Of a DNA stretch of 64,000 bases, positions 34,337-42,361 are shown piece by piece. Each line of letters opens with the position of its first letter. Position 1 is the stretch's first letter. Under the pieces are notes generated by a model, which ran no database searches, was not told where the DNA came from, and saw only the letters and a list, made by a program, of their open reading frames with translations. The stretch is from positions 124,001 through 188,000 of the forward strand of contig NZ_RKLP01000005.1 of NCBI RefSeq assembly GCF_004011865.1, read 5' to 3'. The translations under genes and the position numbers were made by a program. The DNA comes from Prescottella agglutinans (lineage in GTDB: Bacteria; Actinomycetota; Actinomycetes; Mycobacteriales; Mycobacteriaceae).

Positions 34337-34915
34337 TCAGATGTACATGGCCGGATCGATGTACGACGTCGGGTCGACGAGTTGCTCGTGACGCTTGCGC
34401 GGCCGCACCGCGGCGGGGATGCCGGTCGCGATGGCGTCGGCCGGGACGTCGCGGGTGACGACGGCGTTGGCGCCGATCGCGCTGTCGTCGCCGATGACGA
34501 GCGGCCCGAGGACCTTCGCGCCGGCGCCGATCGTGACGCGGTTGCCGATGGTGGGGTGCCGCTTGGCCTTCGCGAGCGACCGACCACCGAGGGTGACGCC
34601 GTGGTAGATCATGACGTCGTCGCCGATCTCGGCGGTCTCCCCGATCACGACACCCATGCCGTGGTCGATGAAGAACCGTCGGCCGATGGTGGCACCGGGG
34701 TGGATCTCGACGCCGGTGAGGAACCGGGTGAACTGGGCCAGCATCCTGGCCGGGCCGCGCAGCGCGGGCTTGGCCCACATGCGATGCGCGATCCGGTGCG
34801 ACCAGATCGCGTGCAGGCCCGAGTACACGACGGCGTTCTCGACGTTGCTGCGCGCGGCCGGATCCTGGCCCCTTGCTGCCTGGAGATCCTCCCGGATCGT
34901 GCGCAGGACACTCAC
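34337..34915 (-). CDS. cysE: Serine O-acetyltransferase
   Basis: This 192-residue enzyme makes O-acetylserine from serine and acetyl-CoA. It is the short (EpsC-type) form. A helical N-terminal part with [15 protein letters not shown] precedes a left-handed beta helix of hexapeptide repeats ([33 protein letters not shown]). The catalytic His of [10 protein letters not shown] and the HPTIGN loop are present. It starts five bases behind the cysK stop, so the two are one operon, as in M. tuberculosis. Its terminator is disrupted by the IS element. Confidence 0.93.
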   Translation of the reverse strand: MSVLRTIREDLQAARGQDPAARSNVENAVVYSGLHAIWSHRIAHRMWAKPALRGPARMLAQFTRFLTGVEIHPGATIGRRFFIDHGMGVVIGETAEIGDDVMIYHGVTLGGRSLAKAKRHPTIGNRVTIGAGAKVLGPLVIGDDSAIGANAVVTRDVPADAIATGIPAAVRPRKRHEQLVDPTSYIDPAMYI

Positions 34916-34920
34916 AATGC

Positions 34921-35853
34921 TCAGCCCCGGATGTGCTCGAAGAGCGGGGTGGAGATGTAGCGCTCGCCGAAGTCTGGGACCACGACGACGATCAGCTTGC
35001 CGGCGTTCTCAGGACGCTTGGCCAGCTCGAGCGCCGCCCACACGTTCGCGCCCGCCGAGATGCCGCCGAGGATGCCCTCGTCGGTGCCGAGGCTGCGGGC
35101 GACTCGGATCGCGTCGTCGAACTCGACGTCGATGATCTCGTCGTAGATCTCGCGGTCGAGGACCTCGGGCACGAAGTTCGCGCCGATGCCCTGGATCTTG
35201 TGCGGGCCGGGCTGGCCGCCGTTGAGGATCGGCGAGTCGGCCGGCTCGACGCCGACGATCGTGACCTCGGGCTTGTACTTGCGCAGCGTGCGGCCGGTGC
35301 CGGTCAGGGTGCCGCCGGTGCCGATGCCGGCGACGAAGATGTCGACGTCGCCGTCGGTGTCGGCCCAGATCTCCTCGCCCGTGGTGCGCGCGTGGATCTC
35401 CGGGTTCGCGGCGTTCGCGAACTGGCGTGCCAGGACCGCGTTCTCGGTCTGCGCGACGAGCTCCTCGGCCTTCTTCACCGCACCGGCCATGCCCTCGGAG
35501 CCCGGCGTGAGGACGATCTCGGCGCCGAAGGCGCGCAGCATGACGCGACGCTCGGTGGACATCGTCTCGGGCATCGTGAGGATGACCTTGTAGCCGCGGG
35601 CGGCGCCGACCATGGCGAGCGCGATGCCGGTGTTGCCGGACGTGCCCTCGACGATGGTGCCGCCGGGCTTCAGCTCACCGGACTGCTCGGCGGCGTCGAT
35701 GATCGCGACACCGATACGGTCCTTCACGCTGTTGGCCGGGTTGTAGAACTCGAGCTTCGCCACCACCTGGGCGCCGAGGCCCTCGGTCAGACGGTTCAGG
35801 CGCACCAGCGGGGTGCGTCCGACCAGTTCGGTGACGTTGTTGTAGATCCCCAT
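34921..35853 (-). CDS. cysK: Cysteine synthase A (O-acetylserine sulfhydrylase)
   Basis: This 310-residue PLP enzyme joins O-acetylserine and sulfide to give cysteine. The PLP lysine is in [11 protein letters not shown]. The substrate loop is [12 protein letters not shown], and the phosphate-binding glycine loop is [13 protein letters not shown]. The protein ends with a YISTPLF tail and IRG, close to the C-terminal Ile that CysE normally contacts its partner with from the other side. It leads the cysK-cysE operon. Confidence 0.94.
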   Translation of the reverse strand: MGIYNNVTELVGRTPLVRLNRLTEGLGAQVVAKLEFYNPANSVKDRIGVAIIDAAEQSGELKPGGTIVEGTSGNTGIALAMVGAARGYKVILTMPETMSTERRVMLRAFGAEIVLTPGSEGMAGAVKKAEELVAQTENAVLARQFANAANPEIHARTTGEEIWADTDGDVDIFVAGIGTGGTLTGTGRTLRKYKPEVTIVGVEPADSPILNGGQPGPHKIQGIGANFVPEVLDREIYDEIIDVEFDDAIRVARSLGTDEGILGGISAGANVWAALELAKRPENAGKLIVVVVPDFGERYISTPLFEHIRG

Positions 35854-35950
35854 GCCGGATCCTCCTCGTGGCCACGTCGGGCAGCCAGGTCGATGTCAGG
35901 TTGCTGCTATTGCACCATCCCGTCGTGAACGGCACAGAGCCGGGTCCACA

Positions 35951-35986
35951 CACGTACGAACGTATACGCACGTCGACACAATTGTG
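35951..35986 (-). promoter_or_regulatory. cysK upstream region with small palindromes
   Basis: Within 100-135 bp before cysK lie CGTATACG (8-bp palindrome, 35961-35968) and CACAATTGTG (10-bp palindrome, 35977-35986), next to further CGTACG-like words. These are candidate regulator sites for sulfur control. No known consensus is matched with certainty. Confidence 0.3.
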
Positions 35987-36019
35987 GGCAGCCGTCCTTC
36001 CACAGTCACCCCCGAAACG

Positions 36020-36066
36020 CCGAATGTCACATCGGTTCAGTCGAACTGAACCGATGTGACATTCGG
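36020..36066 (-). terminator. Very long hairpin behind pckG
   Basis: Two perfect 22-bp arms (36020-36041 and 36045-36066) with a CGA loop start 14 bp past the pckG stop. No T-tract follows. It would form the strongest hairpin in the window. Confidence 0.85.
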
Positions 36067-36080
36067 TCGAACCAGGGAGA

Positions 36081-37913
36081 TCAGGCCAGGCGCTGCTTCA
36101 GGGCCTCGAACTCGTCGCGGATGCCCGACGGCACCTTCTCGCCGAGGAACTCGAGCCACTCCTCGATGAGCGGGATCTCGGCCTTCCACTCGTCGACGTT
36201 CACCGTCAGGGCCTCGTCGACGTCCGCGGCCTCGACGTCCAGGCCGTCGAGCGTGAGGTCGGCGGCGGACGGGACGAAGCCGATCGGGGTGCTGACGGCG
36301 TCGGCCTTGTGCTCGATGCGGTCGATGATCCACTTCAGCACGCGGGAGTTCTCGCCGAAACCGGGCCACAGGAAGCGGCCGTCCTCGCCACGACGGAACC
36401 AGTTCACGTAGAAGATCTTGGGGAGCTTCTCCGAGTCGGCGTTCTTGCCGAGGTTGATCCAGTGATTCAGGTAGTCGCCGGCGTTGTAGCCGAGGAACGG
36501 CAGCATCGCCATCGGGTCGCGGCGCACGGCGCCGACCTTGCCCTCGGCGGCGGCGGTCTGCTCGGACGACAGCGTCGCACCGAGGAAGGTGCCGTGCTGC
36601 CAGTCGAAGGACTCGCTGACCAGCGGAACCGTGGTCTTACGACGTCCACCGAACAGGATCGCCGAGATCGGCACACCCTGCGGGTCGTCCCACTCGGGAG
36701 CCAGGATCGGGCACTGCGACATCGGGGTGCAGTAGCGCGAGTTCGGATGGGCGGCGTTGGTGCCGGACTCGGGGGTCCAGTCGTTGCCCTTCCAGTCGAT
36801 CAGGTGTGCCGGGGTGTCCTCGAGACCCTCCCACCACACGTCACCGTCGTCGGTCAGGCCGACGTTGGTGTACAGGGTGTTGCCCGCCTCGACCGTCTTC
36901 ATGGCGTTGGGGTTGGAGGCGTGGTTGGTGCCCGGCGCGACGCCGAAGAAACCGAACTCCGGGTTGACCGCGTACAGGCGGCCGTCCTCACCGAAACGCA
37001 TCCACGCGATGTCGTCGCCGAGGGTCTCGGCACGCCAGCCCGGGATGGTCGGCTGGATCATCGCGAGGTTGGTCTTGCCACACGCCGACGGGAACGCGGC
37101 GGCGACGTAGTAGTTCTTGTTCTCCGGCGAGATCAGCTTGAGGATCAGCATGTGCTCGGCCAGCCAGCCCTCGTCGTGGGCCATCGCCGACGCGATACGC
37201 AGCGAGTAGCACTTCTTGCCGAGCAGGGCGTTGCCGCCGTAGCCGGAGCCGTAGGACCAGATCTCACGGGTCTCGGGGAAGTGGGTGATGTACTTCGTGT
37301 CGTTGCACGGCCACGGCACATCGGCCTGGCCCTCGGCGAGCGGCGCGCCCACGGAGTGCAGGGCCTTCACGAACGGGCGGTCGGTGCCCAGCTTCTCGAG
37401 GGCGGCCTTGCCCATGCGGGTCATGATGCGCATGGAGACGACGACGTACTCGGAGTCGGTGATCTCGACGCCCAGCTTCGGGTCGTCGGCGCCGAGGGGG
37501 CCCATGCAGAACGGCACCACGTACATGGTGCGACCGCGCATGCTGCCGCGGTACAGGTCCGTCATGAGGGCCCGCATCTCGGTCGGGGCCATCCAGTTGT
37601 TTGTCGGACCGGCATCGATCTGCTTCTCGGAGCAGATGTAGGTGCGGGACTCGACGCGCGCGACGTCGGACGGATCCGAGTTGCCGAGGAACGAGTTCGG
37701 CTTCTTCTCCTCGTTGAGGCGGGTGAACGTCCCGGCCTCGACGAGCTGATCGGTCAGACGCTCCCACTCCTCGTCGGAGCCGTCGGCGAAGACGACCCGG
37801 TCGGGCTGGGTCAGCTCGGCAACCTCGCGAACCCAGGCGAGCAGCTCGGAGTGCTCAGTGGGGGGCGTGCCGTCAGTTCCGTTCAGACCGGGGATGGTCG
37901 CTGAGGTCATCAA
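36081..37913 (-). CDS. pckG: Phosphoenolpyruvate carboxykinase (GTP)
   Basis: The 610-residue enzyme converts oxaloacetate and GTP to phosphoenolpyruvate, CO2 and GDP, the first gluconeogenic step. The family hallmark [13 protein letters not shown] holds the P-loop with the reactive Cys. The metal and substrate motifs PFCMGP and [12 protein letters not shown] are present, as is the NWFRR segment. The length equals the normal GTP class (about 606 in M. tuberculosis). AGGAGAG precedes the ATG. It lies next to the degenerate GTPase pair and trmB-mmpL3, as in Rv0206c-Rv0211. Confidence 0.96.
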   Translation of the reverse strand: MMTSATIPGLNGTDGTPPTEHSELLAWVREVAELTQPDRVVFADGSDEEWERLTDQLVEAGTFTRLNEEKKPNSFLGNSDPSDVARVESRTYICSEKQIDAGPTNNWMAPTEMRALMTDLYRGSMRGRTMYVVPFCMGPLGADDPKLGVEITDSEYVVVSMRIMTRMGKAALEKLGTDRPFVKALHSVGAPLAEGQADVPWPCNDTKYITHFPETREIWSYGSGYGGNALLGKKCYSLRIASAMAHDEGWLAEHMLILKLISPENKNYYVAAAFPSACGKTNLAMIQPTIPGWRAETLGDDIAWMRFGEDGRLYAVNPEFGFFGVAPGTNHASNPNAMKTVEAGNTLYTNVGLTDDGDVWWEGLEDTPAHLIDWKGNDWTPESGTNAAHPNSRYCTPMSQCPILAPEWDDPQGVPISAILFGGRRKTTVPLVSESFDWQHGTFLGATLSSEQTAAAEGKVGAVRRDPMAMLPFLGYNAGDYLNHWINLGKNADSEKLPKIFYVNWFRRGEDGRFLWPGFGENSRVLKWIIDRIEHKADAVSTPIGFVPSAADLTLDGLDVEAADVDEALTVNVDEWKAEIPLIEEWLEFLGEKVPSGIRDEFEALKQRLA

Positions 37914-37951
37914 ACTCTCCTGGGGTGGGGCCGGGAACCGGAACGACCAGA

Positions 37952-38086
37952 TCAGCCCCGCGCAGAGCGGGGCTGAGAGGTTGAACCGATTTCCCCCTCT
38001 CGGCGGGGTGCAGCCCGCCCACTCCGCCGGCCGCCCGCGTACGTCACCGCGGACAACGAACGAAGGACACGGGTGCCGGGTGTCCT
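37952..38086 (-). promoter_or_regulatory. pckG promoter and leader with hairpin and inverted repeat
   Basis: The leader contains a perfect 10-bp stem (37952-37961 with 37967-37976, loop GCAGA), ending about 40 bp before the start codon. Upstream, AGGACAC (38064-38070) and GTGTCCT (38080-38086) form a 7-9-7 inverted repeat beside a CTATAG element, a likely operator for a carbon-source regulator. The 37914-38201 gap holds no gene that I can see. Confidence 0.45.
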
Positions 38087-38201
38087 AGCTATAGAGGTTA
38101 ACGCCGCGGGTCAAGCTCGGGGGAACCGGGTGCAGTCGGTTAGGTCACAGGAACGATTCAGACGGCACCGAACTCCCCCGACACCGGCAAACCTCGCGTT
38201 T

Positions 38202-38507
38202 CTACAGGTCCAGGCCGCCCTCGTCGACGCGCTCCCAGTGTTCCCGACCGTCGGCATCGCGGTGGAACTCCCACGCCGAGTACTCGCCGTCGCCGTCGAC
38301 GATCGTGACGTGGTCGGCGTCGCCGTCGGCGTCCGTGTCGGTCGCGACGATCAGCGCGTCGTCGACCTCGAGGGTCTGGGTGTCGAGGATGCCGTCGCCG
38401 TCGATGTCGAACGCGGCGTCCGTCAGGGACACCGCTCCCGACTCGGCACCGAATTCCTCGGGATCGATGCCCGGCCGATCGACCGTCAACTCCTCGGTGG
38501 TGATCAT
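38202..38507 (-). CDS. DUF6802-like acidic protein with calcium-loop repeats
   Basis: The ATG at 38507 follows GGGAGGC and gives 101 residues. The protein is very acidic and soluble and has no signal peptide. Asp-rich loops DIDGDGILDT, DTDADGDADH and VDGDGEYSAWEF resemble the calcium-binding loops of EF-hand/thrombospondin-3 repeats. It is 32 bp behind the coiled-coil protein gene and is the last gene of that three-gene operon. Calcium binding is an inference from the loops. The role is unknown. Confidence 0.75.
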   Translation of the reverse strand: MITTEELTVDRPGIDPEEFGAESGAVSLTDAAFDIDGDGILDTQTLEVDDALIVATDTDADGDADHVTIVDGDGEYSAWEFHRDADGREHWERVDEGGLDL

Positions 38508-38539
38508 GCTGCCTCCCAGCGGTCGCCGTACAACTGTCG

Positions 38540-39964
38540 TCACGGCATTGGACGCACCGCGGCGTCGCCCGGTTCCCCCGTGTTCGCCAGTGCGGCGAGC
38601 ACCTCGAGAAGCGCGGCACGGTCCCGCTCGCACGACGCGACGCGGCCGCTGCGCTGCGCCGCGAGCCGACGGGCCTCGGCGTCGATCGCGGCCAGTTCCT
38701 CGTCCGCCGCGAGACCCGCCGCGCGGCTGTCCGCGATCACGGAGGCGCTCACCGCCGCCTCGGTCTCGAGGACACGACCGAGCACCCGCTGCTCGAGCTG
38801 CGACCGCAGGTGGGCGGCGGCGTCCGACGTCCACTGACGCAGGTGCGCGCGTTCGGCGACCAGCCGCCGCGCCCCGGCCAGCCACCATGCCGCGGACCCG
38901 CCGAGCACGAGCGTGATCGGGATCGTGGCGATGTCGAGCGCCGGCACCATCGAGATCGGGGCGACCGCGAGCCGCCCGAGACCGACGCCCGCCGACGCCC
39001 CGACGACCACCATCATCCGGTCCTCGACGCCCCGGTGCCGCGGCTCGGGCCCCGGGGGCGGTGGCTCGTGCGGCATCGGGGCCGCGGGCGGCAGATCCGA
39101 CACCCCGGCCCGCGCGACGAGTTCCGTCAGCCGCTGCCCGACGACCGCGTCCAGTTCGGTCGACGCGCGATCCGCCAGCTCAGCCATCCGTCCGGGAATC
39201 GTGTGCAGGTCGCGGCGTCCGGCCCGGTCGATGTCGGCCCGCACGGCCGCCGAGACGGCGCGGACCTGACCGCCGGTGGCGTGCATCAGGTCGATCCGGG
39301 CCCGCTGGACGTCCCCGCGCACCCGGGCCAGCCGCTCCGCGCGACCACCGTCGCGCATCGCGACCACCCGGGCCTTGCGTGCCCGCAACTCCGCGGTGGC
39401 GGCGTCGCTGCCGTCACGCGTCGCCCGGGCGGTCTCGGTGATCCGACGACAGGTCCGTTCGACCAGCGAGTGCGCCGCGCGGCGGGTGTTGCGGTCGGCG
39501 ACCACGTCGGGATCCGCGGCGAGGGCGTCCCGCACCACCGCGGCCAGGTCGTCGGGGCCGAGGAGGACGCAAACGTCGGCGAAGCGCGCCGAGTGCGTGC
39601 GGATCAGCGCCTCGTCCCGCTCCCGCACCGCCTCCCGGTCCGCGGGCGCGCCGCCACCGGTGAGCACGAAGACCACCCGCTCGACGTCCGCTGCGGCCGC
39701 GTCGAGCGCGGCCAGTTCGTCGCGTCCGAGCACCGAGGCGCCGTCGAGCACCATCACGACGACAGCGGCGGCGGGTGCACCGGTCGCGAGTTCGAAGGGT
39801 GCCAGGGCGTCGAGCACGCGGGTCGGGTCGATTCCGCGCACCACCACGACGTGAACCCCGCGCCCGGTCCGGTCCCGGTCGCGCCACCCGGTCAGGCCGT
39901 CCGGGTCCCATCGTTGGACGATCCGTTGCGCCTCGGGCGGGAACTCGGGCACGACCGGCGTCAC
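38540..39964 (-). CDS. Degenerate GTPase-like protein with coiled coils and membrane hairpin (Rv0210-like)
   Basis: In this 474-residue protein, residues 35-150 look like a G domain stripped of its P-loop: VVVVRGID, VVVMVLDGAS and RVVFVLTGGG stand where strands of a small GTPase would be. Residues 150-285 and 365-460 are long charged helices, probably coiled coils. Between them a Pro-rich linker leads to a hydrophobic stretch at about 317-364, long enough for two membrane passes. The layout recalls bacterial dynamin-like proteins. It overlaps its upstream partner by 4 bp. The position next to pckG fits M. tuberculosis Rv0210. Confidence 0.7.
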   Translation of the reverse strand: MTPVVPEFPPEAQRIVQRWDPDGLTGWRDRDRTGRGVHVVVVRGIDPTRVLDALAPFELATGAPAAAVVVMVLDGASVLGRDELAALDAAAADVERVVFVLTGGGAPADREAVRERDEALIRTHSARFADVCVLLGPDDLAAVVRDALAADPDVVADRNTRRAAHSLVERTCRRITETARATRDGSDAATAELRARKARVVAMRDGGRAERLARVRGDVQRARIDLMHATGGQVRAVSAAVRADIDRAGRRDLHTIPGRMAELADRASTELDAVVGQRLTELVARAGVSDLPPAAPMPHEPPPPGPEPRHRGVEDRMMVVVGASAGVGLGRLAVAPISMVPALDIATIPITLVLGGSAAWWLAGARRLVAERAHLRQWTSDAAAHLRSQLEQRVLGRVLETEAAVSASVIADSRAAGLAADEELAAIDAEARRLAAQRSGRVASCERDRAALLEVLAALANTGEPGDAAVRPMP

Positions 39965-40671
39965 CGCGCGTCCAGCGCGTTCGACGCCCTGCGGGCATCG
40001 AGGCGTCGACGGGCGAGATCGCGTCGGCGCCGATCAGCGACGCCGTCGCCGAGCGCAGCGGCCGCGTCCGCCGCTGCGTGTACCGCCTCGTCGCTGCGCA
40101 GACAGTTCTCGAGGACGTCCCGGTCGGGCCCCCGCGCCGCGGCCTCCGCCAGCGTCTTCAGCACCGCCCGGACCCGACGGGCCTGGACGGCGTGCACACA
40201 CGCCTCGACCGCGGCGACCATGTCCTTCACCCCGTCCGGGGTCCCCGGCGCGGGCGCACGGCACACCGTAGGCAGGGTTCGCACCCCCGTCTCGGCCTCG
40301 CATTCGGCGGCGATGCGCAGCGCGTCGCCCCACGACCCCAACAGGTCGGCCTTGTTGACCAGCGCGATCGTCGCGTCCCGCGGCGCCCGCTTCACGACGT
40401 CGACGTCTGGGGTGCGTGGCGCGCCGGACAGCACGTAGACCACGACGTCGCCGTCGAGGATCGGATCGTCGGCGCCGGGCGCGTCCACCGCCGACGACTC
40501 GGTCACGGACCCGAACCCTGCGCGCCCCAGGACACCGGCGACGGCGGTGCGCCCGACGCCGGAGCGACCGACGACCTGGATCCGGATCTCGGCGGTCGTG
40601 TCGTCCAGCGCCCGCCGGGCCGCGCCGCCGATATCCGCGGCGATGCGGCCGAACAGCTCGTATCCGCTCAC
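39961..40671 (-). CDS. GTPase-like protein with altered P-loop (Rv0209-like)
   Basis: This 236-residue protein starts at the GTG at 40671. The Walker A position reads GRSGVGRT, with Arg in place of the invariant Lys. A G3-like DAPG, a hydrophobic strand DVVVYVLSG and an intact G4 motif NKAD follow, so the Era/dynamin-type G fold is recognisable. The last 50 residues are a basic and acidic helix. It is translationally coupled (4-bp overlap) to the coiled-coil membrane protein, which suggests a two-part complex. GTP binding is uncertain because of the Lys change. Confidence 0.7.
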   Translation of the reverse strand: MSGYELFGRIAADIGGAARRALDDTTAEIRIQVVGRSGVGRTAVAGVLGRAGFGSVTESSAVDAPGADDPILDGDVVVYVLSGAPRTPDVDVVKRAPRDATIALVNKADLLGSWGDALRIAAECEAETGVRTLPTVCRAPAPGTPDGVKDMVAAVEACVHAVQARRVRAVLKTLAEAAARGPDRDVLENCLRSDEAVHAAADAAAALGDGVADRRRRDLARRRLDARRASNALDAR

Positions 40672-40887
40672 GACTGTGTCCCCCCGTGTTCCCCCTGCCG
40701 ACCGGCGACGGCGATTCTGTCAGTGCGGCGAACAGGAGATCAAGAGCACGCCGTGGACACTTCCCCCGTCGCTACCAGGCAGAACACCGGCGATTCGGGA
40801 GCAGACCCCCTGGAATCCGACCAAATCGTCCATATTATCGGGCGACCGTGTCGGCCGGCACTCGCGGACATACGTGACAATGGTGCG

Positions 40888-41664
40888 GTGAACCACGCCG
40901 ATCAGGACGCACCCGAGACCCCGCGCGACGATGTCGATCCCGCACCCGCCGACGCCGGGGCGGACCAGCCCGCCGGCGCCGAGAAGGGTTCACGTCTCTA
41001 CCCGCGGGTGACCAGTTTCCGTTCCCGCCGGGGGTCGCTGACCGAGCCGCAGCAGGGTGCGTGGGACCGGATGTGGCCGAAGATCGGCCGGGACGTCGGC
41101 GACGACCTGATCGACACGACCGCGTGGTTCGAGCGCGAGGCTCCCCTGATCGTCGAGATCGGCTCCGGGACCGGCACCGCGACGGCAGCGATGGCGAAGG
41201 CCGAGCCGCACGTGAACCTGATCGCCGTCGAGGTCTACCGCCCGGGGCTGGCGCAACTGCTGCAGCTCGTCGAGCGGAACGAACTCACGAACGTGCGGGT
41301 GCTGCGCGGCGACGCGGTCGAGGTGCTCGAGCACATGGTGGCGCCGGAATCGCTGACCGGCGTGCGGGTGTTCTTCCCGGACCCGTGGCCCAAGGCCCGC
41401 CACCACAAGCGCCGGCTGCTGCAGGCTCCGACCTTCGCGCTCATCGCGAGCCGGCTGAAGCCGGGCGGTGTGCTGCACGTCGCGACCGACCACGCGGAGT
41501 ACGCGGAGGCGATCCGCGAAGCCGGTGACGCGGAGCCGCTGCTCACCGAACTCGACTGGGCGTCGCCCATGACGCACGAGCGTCCGGTGACGAAGTTCGA
41601 GGACAAAGCACACAAGGTCGGAAGCACCATCACGGAACTCATCTGGGGGAAGATCAAGTCATGA
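40888..41664 (+). CDS. trmB: tRNA (guanine-N7-)-methyltransferase
   Basis: The GTG at 40888, six bases behind GACAAT, gives 258 residues with a 35-residue Asp/Ala/Pro-rich N-terminal extension. It methylates G46 of tRNAs with SAM. EIGSGTGTATAAMA binds SAM, and FPDPWPKARHHKRRL is the family signature with the catalytic Asp. TDHAEYAE completes the set. It overlaps the NYN gene by 4 bp and leads the trmB-NYN-mmpL3 operon, the same order as Rv0208c-Rv0207c-Rv0206c. Confidence 0.93.
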   Translation: MNHADQDAPETPRDDVDPAPADAGADQPAGAEKGSRLYPRVTSFRSRRGSLTEPQQGAWDRMWPKIGRDVGDDLIDTTAWFEREAPLIVEIGSGTGTATAAMAKAEPHVNLIAVEVYRPGLAQLLQLVERNELTNVRVLRGDAVEVLEHMVAPESLTGVRVFFPDPWPKARHHKRRLLQAPTFALIASRLKPGGVLHVATDHAEYAEAIREAGDAEPLLTELDWASPMTHERPVTKFEDKAHKVGSTITELIWGKIKS

Positions 41665-42350
41665 GTCTCAGCGAAGGCACGCCGAACACCGGGCTTGCGG
41701 ACGATTCCCTCGACAACGGGCGCGACGCCCGACGACACAAGCGGGTGTTGCTGGTCTGGGATGCACCGAACCTTGACATGGGTCTCGGAGCGATCCTGGG
41801 CGGACGACCGACTGCCGCTTACCGGCCGCGTTTCGACGCGTTGGGCCGCTGGCTGCTGTCGCGGACCGCGGAGCTTTCCTCGACCGAGAGCGTGACTCTC
41901 GAGCCCGAGGCGACGGTGTTCACCAACATCGCCCCTGGTAGCGCCGATGTTGTCCGCCCGTGGGTGGAGGCCTTGCGTAATGTGGGCTTCGCGGTGTTCG
42001 CCAAGCCCAAGGTGGAGGAGGACAGCGACGTCGATGCCGACATGCTCCACCACATTGCGCTTCGCCGTGGTGAGGGTCTGGCCGGTGTCATGGTCGCCTC
42101 GGCCGACGGGCAGGCGTTCCGTGAGCCTCTGGAGGACATCGCGGCAGCCGGCGTGCCGGTGCAGGTTCTCGGGTTCCGCGAGCACGCCAGCTGGGCGGTC
42201 TCGTCCGACATCCTGGACTTCGTCGACCTCGAGGACATCCCCGGCGTCTTCCGTGAGCCGTTACCGCGGGTGAGCCTCGAGTCGCTGCCCGACGAGGGCG
42301 CCTGGCTGCAGCCGTTCCGCCCGCTGTCCGCCCTGCTCGTAGGGCGCTGA
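41661..42350 (+). CDS. NYN-domain (PIN-like) protein, Rv0207c-like
   Basis: The 229-residue protein starts at the ATG overlapping the trmB stop. Residues about 27-200 form a NYN/LabA-type PIN-like fold with acidic positions in VWDAPNLDMG, DSDVDADML and VASADGQAF, the pattern of metal-dependent nucleases. It could process RNA; direct evidence for the family member is lacking. It is 11 bp before mmpL3 and in the same operon, a link conserved in mycobacteria. Confidence 0.85.
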   Translation: MSLSEGTPNTGLADDSLDNGRDARRHKRVLLVWDAPNLDMGLGAILGGRPTAAYRPRFDALGRWLLSRTAELSSTESVTLEPEATVFTNIAPGSADVVRPWVEALRNVGFAVFAKPKVEEDSDVDADMLHHIALRRGEGLAGVMVASADGQAFREPLEDIAAAGVPVQVLGFREHASWAVSSDILDFVDLEDIPGVFREPLPRVSLESLPDEGAWLQPFRPLSALLVGR

Positions 42351-42361
42351 GGAGTCGATAC

